This document shows positions 54,931-64,000 of a DNA stretch of 64,000 nucleotides, piece after piece; within the stretch, counting starts at the first letter, position 1, and every line of letters begins with the position of its first letter. The notes beneath the pieces are model-generated. The model ran no database searches. It saw nothing but the letters and a program-made list of their open reading frames with translations, and was not told the DNA's origin. The translations under genes and the position numbers were made by a program. The stretch is from Epiperipatus broadwayi (taxonomy: Eukaryota > Onychophora > Udeonychophora > Euonychophora > Peripatidae): NCBI GenBank assembly GCA_028023455.1, contig JAQFVV010006639.1, forward strand, positions 254,001-318,000, in the 5' to 3' direction.

Positions 54931-55221
54931 TAAACAAAAGGCTATACATATCGTATTATTTTAGGCATTGACCTGCTTAGGTATTTTGTTTCTAGTAGTA
55001 GGCCCACTGTCACTCCAAATGTTAGCTAAAGAATAAATAAAAAAACCACAAAAATCTTATAACAAGTCGAAAGGGATGTGATTATTTATTGCCAAGTCCC
55101 CAACCTTGATGGGAGCAATCGGATTCGGTGAGTATTATCATCTATTGGCTCGTTCTTGCTATTAGATATATGTTATCTAGCTGTATACACTGAACTAGAT
55201 TAGTGCAGCATAATGTTATAT
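54931..55221. other. AT-rich DNA, no feature seen
   Basis: Nothing recognised. Confidence 0.45.
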
Positions 55222-55359
55222 ATATATAAAATACATATTTTGCGGGTTCATCCGTGTTAAAAACTTTTAATATCAATATACTGACGTTTCGAAACGTCAG
55301 TATATTGATATTAAAAAGTTTTTAACACGGATGAACCCGCAAAATATGTATTTTATATA
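55222..55359. repeat. Near-perfect 138-bp palindrome
   Basis: Two arms of about 68 bp meet at GTTTC|GAAAC (55290/55291) with no spacer and a single one-base length difference. Each arm runs CGAAACGTCAGTATATTGAT to AACACGGATGAACCCGC. The GGATGAA and CGAAACGTC blocks resemble parts of hammerhead-type repeat units. Confidence 0.95.
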
Positions 55360-55384
55360 TTTAACCCGTGCAAATCTTCGTTTT

Positions 55385-55470
55385 AACATATATATATATA
55401 TAAATATATATATATTAACTTCATCTTTTATAAACCAATATATATATATATATATATATATATTGGTTTA
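55385..55470. repeat. (TA)n tracts with hairpin
   Basis: TA repeats near 55385-55416, then TAAACCAATA and TATTGGTTTA flanking an (AT)n core (55431-55470). Confidence 0.9.
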
Positions 55471-56302
55471 TGTTGGTGTTTTGGATAATCCTGGATGATA
55501 CAAAGATATCACCTTTAAAGTTCATACACTACATTTTATTTTATTAATTAGAAATTAAGTTATAGTTGGCCAATACATTAATAGTACTATATGGCCAGAG
55601 TATTAATGATGATCAGCATGTTTCTGTATCCCAGTATTATTTGATTTGTTTAAATATTCTAATAAATTAGCACTTAAGTCTGTGCATCCAGATATTTTTT
55701 TAAAATTCTAATGAATCAGCATTTAAGTTTAAGCATACAGATAATTGTGTTGTATTTTTGCCACAAGTTTGGCAGTGATTAGATAATTAGCCTGTTCAAA
55801 TGCAGTCACAAGGTTGACTGTTGGATTTTTGTTGTTGCTTGTTCATGATGATGAATGATTTAATTACTTTTGTTTAATGCTGGGTGAACTTATTATTTTA
55901 TTATTTTCTGATCTCTCATTCTCATTACTTCATATTTATTCCTTTTAATTAATCTGTGTAGATGACAACTTATTGATTATTAATCATCCCATTATCACTT
56001 GTATTCCATAACATTACAATATATTGATCCATGGAGATGAATGCTCAATTTGATTAATGTAAGATGGAATCTGATCCATTATTTAAAGCCAAGGTGAGGT
56101 ATAACATTATCTATCTATCTATTCATCTATCTACCAATCAATCAATCCATATTGGTCTGTTCAACTATTCATCTATCTATCCTTCCATATATTTATCATC
56201 TACCTCACTGTTTGTCTAATAATAATTGAATGAATTTATTGTTTGGGAAATCATAAGAAATTCAAACTCTGAAAATGCCAGAACAGCAATCAGTCCAGAC
56301 AT
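55471..56302. other. AT-rich DNA with a degenerate ATCT patch
   Basis: A short degenerate (ATCT)n cluster lies at 56108-56200. Otherwise nothing recognised. Confidence 0.5.
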
Positions 56303-56475
56303 TCTTAAGAGATTGTAAAAGACCCAGAGAGTGATCACATGTGAGATGGATGGATAAAATAAGAAAGTGTGTAGGGATGATTTAGAGAAGAGAGGCTAGA
56401 GATTGGAGATGAATTGAACTTGGAGAGACATTTATTCTGCAGTGGATTGATAATGGTTGACAATGATGATGATGT
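56303..56475 (+). pseudogene. RTE-type LINE 3' end (copy 5)
   Basis: Only the terminal region: RDCKRPRE, then HVRWMDKIRKCVGM and a FILQWIDNG-like end, followed by GACAATGATGATGATG. It matches the last 170 bp of copies 1 and 4. Confidence 0.8.
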
Positions 56476-56744
56476 ATATATATTATTCAATGTTTTCATG
56501 GTTATATGAAGTATATAAAATAGTTTTTGAGTTATACTGTGTATTATTTTTGAATATCTCCCAATGTTTCAATGAAATAGCATCTGCCATTGTCAAAGTT
56601 AACTTTTCAAAGAAAAAACATTAGATCTCAAACAATAACGAGATTGGGTGTTAGGTTAAGAATTAGATTGAGCATGAAGTAGTTGAGCATTCAAAATATG
56701 TGGATTAACAAAATGTTTATTTTCTTCAGATTCACCATTTATTG

Positions 56745-57340
56745 ATTTCTAGTTTGTATTAGAAGAAAGAGATAAAACAAGTAGTTTCCATACGCTGTGC
56801 TTCATCAGATTTAATTAAACCAGTTGGTCTTTTTAATACTTCAGCCGACTCCCTCATGGTTCTCTAATCACACTTTTCCAAATTAGAAAGCATTTTAGCA
56901 TTATCAAAATCAGGTTTGTGACCAATTTCTAGAAAATGTGAAGTAAAAGCTGATGTATTTAACTTCTGATTAAAGGCATTTTTATGTTCATTAATTCTGA
57001 CATTTTTATGTTCATTAATTCTGACAATAATTTATTTATTAGACTGACCTACATGGCTTTTCGAGCACTCTAAACATGAAATTTCATAAACCCTCTGATA
57101 TTCCGAAAGTATTCTGTGTTTAGGTTTATGGGAAAAAATCACCATTTTTATTTGCTAGCGAAAAAAGTAGTTTTTATGTTAAAAGTAGATAGTCTTCAAC
57201 TGATCTTATCAGTGGCTCCTTTAATATAAGGTAAAACCACTCTATAACTAGTAGAATTATCAATTTTATCTTCTTTTTTAGTAACAATGCTATGTAACAC
57301 CTTATATATGAATGTTTTTTTAAATATTAAAAGAAACTAG
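56745..57340 (-). pseudogene. Inverted PLE-C linker and GIY-YIG endonuclease (broken)
   Basis: On minus: a linker reading YRVVLPYIKGATDK (57200-57260), then VYEISCLECSKSHVGQSNK (near 57045-57105) as the GIY-YIG start, then RINEHKNAFNQKLNTSAFTS and FLEIGHKPDFDNAKMLSNLE to RPTGLIKSDEAQR. A short duplication (TTTATGTTCATTAATTCTGA, 56980-57025) and stops break it. It corresponds closely to the plus copy at 58675-59180. Confidence 0.75.
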
Positions 57341-57345
57341 CTTTA

Positions 57346-59312
57346 TTGATAACTAAAAAGGAAAAACAATTTACTAAACGTACTTCAATTGATTTATATG
57401 TTGCAAAAAATTTATCTAATCGCCAACTTTGCTCAAATGAAATTTTCCTATTGAAGAAAGGTTTTAATTATGTGATGGTTCCTAAACGTATTCCACTTGA
57501 AAATATTATTTGCAATATAGAATCTTCTTTAAAAAATATAGACTTACACACTGCTAATCTTATTATATTTTAAGTTTGTGACATCATAAAAAATATGAAA
57601 CCACCAAAAAGTAATTTACCTAAAGGAGAATTTGTTGCACTTCATAATTTAAAAAAAAAGACGATTCTATTGTAATTATTCTATCAGATAAAGGTAATTC
57701 GACTGCTGCACTTACTCATTTAGATTATAATAGTAAAATTTTAAATTTATTAAATGATGGTACTTATAAAAATATTGTTAGAAATACTCTGACATATTTA
57801 GAAAAAAAAGACAAAATGACTTATAAAATGTTCCAGTATAGATGAGGCTATGAAATTTAAAATTTCTCCAAGCGAAGGGATTTCATTATATTCTAAATTT
57901 TTTGGTTTACCTAAAATTCATAAACCTGAGATACCATTACAGCCTAATGAGTGTGCTATAGGTTCTTTCACACATGCTTTGGCTAGATATTTAGCTCAGT
58001 GCTTACAACCATTAACAGATAACAATCCATCCGGAATTAATAATTCAAGTCTTTTTATTTCTGTAATTAAAAACTTAATGTTTCTTCTATGTGTAATAGT
58101 ATTCCTGTTAAAGAATAGCTCAATACAAAAATTTTCCTGATTTTATTATTACATTAGCAAAACATTGCCTTAAAAATACATTTTTATTTATGATTTTCAA
58201 AAGTATAAACAAATTAAATAACTTTCTATGGGATTTCCACTATCACGTGTAATTGCTGATCTCTTCATGGATAATTTTGAAAGCTAAATATTAAATTCAA
58301 TTACTCAGAAACATTCTATTTGGTTCAGATATGTAGAGAATATATTTGTTATGTAACCTCATGGTGTTGATGCTTTGAACTGGTGTCTTGCTTTTCTTAA
58401 CGATTGGCATCCTAATATTAAGTTTACTATAGAAGTTGAAAATAAATCATTTTCTTTTGTAGATGTTTTGATCGCAACAAAATGTGATTATTCCTTATCA
58501 ATATTATTTTTGATGCAAACAGACATTTTAATTTTAGGTCTCATCATGAACCTGTGAAAATATTTTCTGTAGCAAAAAAATATTTTTATGAGAGTTTGTA
58601 ATTTGTTGGATAATGATCAACTTACTTAAGAAATAGAACTAACAAAAATATTGTACTTTCTAATGGTTATAATAAAAATATCATATATAAGAGATTATAT
58701 AGGATTGATACTAAAAAGAAGAAAGAGGAACAAATTGATAGTTTGACTACTTATAGAGGAATTTATTTTAGTCTTCTACTGAATTTTAACCTAAAGACTA
58801 CTTTTTTCATTAGCAAAAAATTGCTGATTTTTTCCCATAAATCTAAAGTCAGGGTACTTTTGGAGCACTAGAGGATTTATGAAATTCCATGTTTACAGTG
58901 CTTAAAAAACTAAATAAGTCAGTTTAATAGATGAATTAATGTGAGAATTAATGAACATAATGTCTTTAATCAGAAATTAAGTACATCAGCTTCTACTTCA
59001 CATTGTTTAGAAATTGGTCCCAAACCTGATTTTGATAATGCTAAATTACTGGCTAATTTGGACAAGTATGATTTAAGAACCATGAGGAAACCAATTGAAA
59101 TATTAAAAAGACCAACTGGTTTAAATAGAATGGATGAAGCACAAATTACTCCAGCCTTTTGGAGACGATTTAATTTTATCATTTTTTTAATAAACTTGAT
59201 ATCAATTAATGGTAAGATTGAAGAAAATAAACAATTTATTAATCCACACTATTTCATTCTCAATCTCATTCTTTATCTCACACTCAATTCATTACTATTT
59301 GAGAACCAATAG
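57346..59312 (+). pseudogene. PLE-C reverse transcriptase and GIY-YIG endonuclease (broken)
   Basis: RT N-terminal region KRTSIDLYVAKNLSN and GFNYVMVPKRIP (57376-57495), IVIILSDKGNSTAAL (near 57670), FGLPKIHKPEIPLQPNE (near 57900), MGFPLSRVIADLFMDNFES (58228-58284), then WFRYVENIFV (58321-58350), where the catalytic YVDD reads YVEN. FTIEVENKSFSFVDVLIATK follows. After a linker comes the GIY-YIG start IYEIPCLQC (58875) and RINEHNVFNQ to AQITPAFWRRF (58941-59170). Several stops and frameshifts split it; the altered catalytic aspartates make RT inactive. Confidence 0.85.
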
Positions 59313-59409
59313 TTTTTCTTTGAAAAGTTAACATAGACAATGGTGGATATTATTTTGTCAAAACATTGGGAAGTAATCCAAAATAAAACACATGGTTTAA
59401 TCCAAAAAC

Positions 59410-59410
<1 letters not shown>

Positions 59411-59449
<39 letters not shown>

Positions 59450-59464
59450 TATATATATAATAGT

Positions 59465-59519
<55 letters not shown>
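59411..59519. repeat. (TA)n and (GA)n microsatellite
   Basis: Two (TA)n tracts separated by short variants, followed by about 28 bp of GA. Confidence 0.95.
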
Positions 59520-59523
<4 letters not shown>

Positions 59524-60250
59524 CAAATAAGCTCTTAACAAGCTTTGCAGAATATCCACAACCCCAGACCAGTTTCTGCTACTGGCTTCGTCAGTGAGGT
59601 GCTAAGATATTCAAGGATTAGATTAAAATACCAGAATAAGCCCAGCACTTTATCTACTAGATAACTATTAGGTAGAAAATCAGAAATTTTCAGACATCCA
59701 TGTCTTCCAATCCAACTATCTAACTTAAATAGCCATATGGGACCGAACCAAGTTCAGATACATCACACATTAATAACTTCAGCAATATAAAAATCACCAA
59801 AGTCTTAATAGCAAAAAATAAAATTACAAAGAAATCAAATCATATGTCACATGATCTAATTTAACAAGCTTGTATTGCAAATGTTATATATAGAGCTCAC
59901 AAATAAGCTTAACAAGCTTTGCAGAATATTCCCAACCCCAGACTGGTTTCTGCTACTGGATTCTTCAGTGAGGTGCTAAGATATTTGAGAATTAGATTAA
60001 AATACCAGGACAAGGCCAACACTTTATCTAATATATAACTATTAAGTAGAAAATCTGAAAATTTCAGACATCCATATGTCTTCCAATCCAGCTATCTAAT
60101 TTAAATAGCCAGTAGCAGAGATGCATCTGGGGTTGGGGATATTCTGCAAAGCTTGTTAAGAGCTTATTTCTGAGCTCTATATGTAACATTTGTAATACAA
60201 GCTTATTAAATTAGGTCATGTGACATATGACTTGATTTCTTTGTAATTTT
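59520..60250. repeat. P7 palindrome, three-part
   Basis: Segment 59520-59730 is repeated directly at 59882-60110, and its start is repeated inverted at 60120-60210. The stretch 59830-59880 (CATATGTCACATGATCTAAT type) is also inverted at 60185-60245. Minus strands of both direct copies carry P5-like cores: CTGACGA (59588-59594) and CTGAAGA (59962-59968), each followed by a CCAGTAGCA spacer and GAAAC. Both have one core substitution. A short relative of the outer end lies at 35230-35285. Confidence 0.75.
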
Positions 60251-62179
60251 ATTTCTTGCTTGATCCTTGTGAAATTGATTGTGTGGGAGTAAACACTATT
60301 GGGTTTCTACTACTAAGTGTGAGTTGTATCTCTTGGTTGAGTAAGGGATTTATGATGATGTATAGTAAGGTGGGTGGAATTTCTGTATTTGCAAGCATGT
60401 TCATTAAGACATCTATTGCAACAGAATCAAGCCCTGCCTGCCTGAATATCCAGTTAAATTGCAACTGGGGCATATTTTTTATCTTACTGCACCACACATT
60501 GTATCATTTTAAATACAAGTGCATCTTGTGTGGTGGAGAATCTTTCCTTTGTGTACTGCATCTTTGATATCAGGAGTAGTGTGTATGTTTCTATTTCATC
60601 TTTGACTATTTTTTCTAATAATTTAATTCCCAATGGACCCATGGAGATAGGTCAAAGGTTGATGATATTTGAAATAGCTGTTGTTGTTATTTTTTGTCAA
60701 ATGGCACTATTGCTATTGGATATGGTCCTCTACTATCGTATATTTTTGTGATAGGAAGTTAGCAAGGTTGCAAAGGTACTTGATGATAAATTGACTCAAA
60801 TGTGAAAAAACAAATATGGGTATGTCATTGGTTTCAGAGTGGCAATTGTTGGAAATTTTTTAAGCTTTTCAGCAAATTGTTGGATCTGAAATAGAATATC
60901 TGTTTTAAATATTCCAAACTCATCACTGGTTGGTGTGTATTGTTTATATGTTTGAAGTTTTTGCTTTAAATGTTGGTATATGGGTTCCAGAATGTTATGT
61001 CCTGCATAGACATTGCTGCTTATTTCACTTGCCAAGGGAACTTTTTGGGTTGAAGGATAACCTAGTGCCCAGTGGATATATCAGTGTGTCCATGTGTGTT
61101 ATTGGGTGAGACATATTTTTCTTTCTCTGTGGCAATGTATTTTTTTTAATTGTTTACAGGAATTATAGTATAGCTTTGTTAGTTTTTGTATGTGTTGATG
61201 GATGTTGTGCATGGGTCTGGTGATTTGGATTCTTTTGTGATCGTCTACTAGTGTCATTAATTGTGAGGGTGATAGTGAATATTTTGTGATGTGATGTGAT
61301 GTATGTTGAAGGATAGTATGTTGATGAATGATTGGTATTTCTGAATTGGATCTTGTGACATAGTTGATTATATCTGGCATGATGTGTCATGAATGATTGG
61401 TATTTCTGAATTGGATCTTGTGACATAGTTGATTTTATCTGGCATGATGTGTCTGCAAATAGGAATTCAGTAGTGGTTGTTTGTATAGGAGTCTGATTGT
61501 TTTTTTCTAGATAAATGAATGTTATTTGGAACTCTGAGAAATTTATTGTAATGGTTTGTGTGACATGGTCTGAAAATGGATATGGATTGATTTGGAAGTT
61601 GATTAAGATCTAAAGCATTGGTGTGTTGTAGCATAGATCACTAAGTTTGGCATGCCACTGATTATAGAATGTCACTGAATCTGCAGCAACAAAGCCCTGA
61701 GCGCTCATGAATGGCAGGTTTAATTGACATAATCATTATATATTAAATTTTTCATAGCTTAATTCGAAATTAACCATTAATATTGGTGGGTTGTGGCTGG
61801 TTGCAAGATGAGAGTTTATTATGAGAATTATATGTGCTATTATGCTGAGACCTAATGGTACGTTCACAAAAATAATGTTGAGTGTGGTAATTTGATTCTG
61901 GAATGTACTGATTAGGAAATGAGACTCAATGTAAATAATTTTGAAGGTTGAAAAATTTTAGTTTGAGTTTAAAAATACGCCTGTGCCTGCTGAAGGTGAT
62001 AATATGTCCATAGAGTATGTGGAAAAACCTTGGTTGTCTAGGTATGTGGCTGGATTAATTTGTGATGTATTGTAGATTTTGGTTTCTAGAAATCCTAGTA
62101 TTTGTGGTTGTATGAGCAGGTATATGTTCACTATTGAATTAATGCCTCTGACATTCAGCACTGCTATTTTAATTTTCAT
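60249..62179 (-). pseudogene. LINE ORF2: APE endonuclease and start of RT (broken)
   Basis: Endonuclease opening KIAVLNVRGINS (62165) and QPQILGFLETKI (62090) are the asparagine and catalytic-glutamate blocks. The usual GDFN block reads MVNFEL and FSDHV (near 61580) supplies the late catalytic histidine. After stops and the 65-bp duplication, a stretch 61035-60796 has no clear motif. 60497-60249 resembles the RT region before the QG motif (IFRQAGLDSVAIDVLMNMLA, SISQGSS). It ends at the P7 junction. Confidence 0.6.
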
Positions 62180-62199
62180 TAACTGTATAGCTGGAATTG

Positions 62200-63779
62200 G
62201 TTTTTTATTTTTTGTTGTGGTTATATTGGAGCTTTACATTGTGTATTTTCACTATTTTGTTTTATTTCCATTTGGTTTTGATCTGTTTTGTTAGCTTTTG
62301 TATCATTCTTCTGATTGTATTTTGTTTTGAGTGTTTGTGTGCTTGTACTTCTTCAGTTTGTGATTATGTGGTTATTAACTGTTTTTTGAATAAATTTTTG
62401 ATTATTTCCATTGGACTTAAGACTTCATTTATATAGACAATGATTGGTGAATCAGAGTAATCATCATCTGTCTTCACTTATTTGATAGCTTTTTTTTGCA
62501 GGTCTCCCAGGCTTTCTCTTTCTATTTGGACTTGGTTTGTTAGTTGCATTGTTTTTCTAGAGTTGCTTAGTGGTAAGAGTGTCTCCATAATTTCTCTGGT
62601 TTTCTTATTGTAAATAGTATGTTGTGTGATTTTATCCATCACACAGTCAAATTCTGGCATATATACATTTGTTTTAGTTGTTATGTTATTTTTTGCTTGG
62701 CTTCTGCTTTCTTTTTGATCATGTTCCTTGGTTTGGAGTTTTGTAGTTTTATAAGGTCTAAGCTTGATATCTCTGCTTTTTTGTTGTCATTATTTCTTTG
62801 TATAGTTTGTTCACTGCTAATCTTGAGAATGGCTACCTTTTCTTTTGTTTGATATTAGTGTTGATGTTTTGTTGTTTTTGTGAGTTTGCATTTTGATTTC
62901 TGGTTAAGTTCTAGTGGTTTGCACATTTTGCAGTAACACAGCCCCTTTTTTTACTGACATGGCCCCTTTTTTTACTTGAGTAACACTGTGATTTCAGACC
63001 TCTAATATATAGAGTGAGCAATGCTTCCTGATCCAGGATTTGTGTTGGTATATTATCTGTATCAATATCTGGTTGCAATTTTATTCTGAACTCGTAAGTA
63101 TTACTCATGATTGGTGTTGGGGTGTCTTTCTGATATACTTCCAAATGGTTCCATCATCTTTTGGAAGTCTTGTTTTTTGTATCCCAGGTATGTGTTCTTA
63201 ATTATTCCTGAAATGGTATTGTGATAGTTTTGGTCTATAGTGATCAGTGTGAAGTTACCCAATGATTTGATTTTTCATTGAAATCTCTCTTTTGTGTGAT
63301 TTCATAAAATTCCAGTATTAAGTACCAGTCATTGGGATGAACTGCAATCTGTTGTATTGTGGCCCAGAATCCATTTAATGTTATTGCCTCATACAGCAAC
63401 TCTTTTGGGAATTTATATAATGAAATGTCGCTGTCTGTTGCTGACAACACCATGGACTTGGGGGGAAAATCTCTTGAATGCTGCAAAGAGATGCTTTGGT
63501 ATGGATTTATTTAATAATGCAGTTGTGGTGTTCAATTTTTCTTCATTCCAGACAATTTTTACTGGATTTTAATTTACCTGTTTTCCAATTTCTAAATCAT
63601 TTATGTCACTATCAGTTGTTTTCCTATATCTATGATTGATCTTTTGAAAGGTGGTTGAATTGCTTTTTTTATCTGTTTGCTGATATCTGAGCTAAAATGG
63701 CTTGTTTTTTTTCTTTTTTATGGCTTTCATTGGCAATTTTCCTGTCGTTAATTAGGTCATGTGATATTTGATCCTCCAT
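62200..63779 (-). pseudogene. LINE ORF1 with zinc knuckle (broken)
   Basis: Starts MEDQISHDLINDRKIANESH (63779), is broken near 63670, resumes at 63486 (SLYKFPKELLYEAI and WYLILEFYEI, an RRM-like or gag-like segment) and continues at 63144 (TLYIRGLKSQCYSSKKRGHV). The C-x2-C-x4-H-x4-C knuckle has serine for the second cysteine and two extra residues from a duplicated KKRG unit. A lysine/glutamine-rich tail follows to about 62480. Confidence 0.55.
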
Positions 63780-63973
63780 GCTTGTGTTGTTAATTTGTTG
63801 AAGTTGGTTTTCAATTTAAAAATTATCAATTAAATTCTGCTTATTTTTTCTTTTAGTTAATATTAGTTAATTTAATATTAGAATTTTTGATGTTATATGT
63901 ATATTTTACTTAGTTTCTGATGGTTTTTATTATCTTTTTAATGGTTTGAATGTGGAAAGCTTTTATCTGATCT

Positions 63974-63998
63974 GATGTGATGTGATGTGATGTGATGT
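63974..63998. repeat. (GATGT)n repeat at window edge
   Basis: Five GATGT units, probably continuing outside the window. Three similar units occur at 61287-61302. Confidence 0.85.
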
Positions 63999-64000
63999 AC

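Larger units (their letters stand above)
56530..59405 (+). mobile_element. Penelope-like element with inverted partial copy (PLE-C)
   Basis: A plus copy from about 57346 to 59405 encodes RT then GIY-YIG. Upstream, 57340 down to 56530 is the same element's linker, endonuclease and 3' end in reverse orientation. The terminal segments are therefore inverted repeats (left about 56536-56618, right about 59311-59399, sharing AAAGTTAACTTTTCAAAGAA-type sequence with small differences). A full copy preceded by an inverted 5'-truncated copy is a known PLE layout. A solo end of this family lies at 20215-20325. Confidence 0.8.
60249..63779 (-). mobile_element. Antisense Tx1/L1-like LINE, 3'-truncated
   Basis: On minus: a 5' region with GATGT repeats at the window edge, ORF1 from ATG at 63779, ORF2 endonuclease from 62179, and a broken RT-like region down to 60249, where P7 begins. 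The order and the CCHC-type knuckle at the ORF1 end fit Tx1/L1-like elements. The 3' half of RT and the tail are missing. A 65-bp tandem duplication lies at 61324-61453. Confidence 0.65.

Noticed and set aside
60256-60751. Plus-strand cysteine-rich ORFs
   Set aside because: Antisense of the Tx1-like LINE; no domain character.

Overview
The window is AT-rich eukaryotic DNA (about three-quarters A+T by eye) from an invertebrate animal genome. No complete host gene can be recognised. Long ORFs built only of simple codon repeats come from microsatellites. Everything with credible coding homology belongs to retroelements: one nearly full-length CR1/Jockey-type LINE, several 5'-truncated RTE-type LINEs, Tx1/L1-like LINE pieces, and Penelope-like elements (PLEs) with GIY-YIG endonucleases. 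PHD-type fingers in the LINE ORF1 and the style of its endonuclease lean towards an arthropod, but mollusc, cnidarian or other invertebrate origin cannot be excluded.

Layout. 1-1.5 kb: a dispersed repeat (inverted copy at 21.5 kb) next to the first member of a palindromic family called P1 here. 1.9-3.5 kb: a 1.6 kb GATA/GACA satellite. 3.5-8.3 kb: AT-rich DNA with an (AT)n tract and a second P1 palindrome. 8.35-9.2 kb: a short PLE bounded by inverted repeats. 9.4-15.8 kb: RTE fragments, a 38-bp minisatellite, a P1 palindrome and a LINE C-terminus. 16.0-17.4 kb: nested palindromes. 17.4-26.4 kb: mostly unique AT-rich DNA with a PLE end and a tRNA-Val-like SINE at 20.2-20.4 kb. 26.4-29.7 kb: an RTE fragment, a compound palindrome (P5) and P1 pieces. 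31.5-35.2 kb: palindrome P9, ATT tracts, a second tRNA-Val-like SINE and palindrome P10 holding a GIY-YIG remnant. 35.3-37.7 kb: a decayed LINE. 41.4-46.3 kb: the best-preserved element, a CR1-type LINE with two ORFs and an (ATT)n tail. 46.6-52.0 kb: an RTE fragment, a second inverted-repeat PLE, a tRNA-headed SINE and an antisense LINE. 54.5-60.2 kb: P1, a near-perfect 138-bp palindrome, a large PLE with its own inverted partial copy, and palindrome P7. 60.2-63.8 kb: an antisense Tx1-like LINE.

The main observation is the number of palindromic repeat families carrying a hammerhead-ribozyme-like core (CTGATGA, short stem-loop, GAAA). In P1 this core sits beside a tRNA-type B box, and in the short PLE family it lies downstream of the GIY-YIG frame together with a tRNA-like A/B-box segment. 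Hammerhead motifs are known from PLEs, and SINE-like hammerhead repeats with Pol III signals are known from schistosomes. The combination here suggests non-autonomous, possibly PLE-mobilised palindromic retroelements. No complete three-stem ribozyme was demonstrated by eye.
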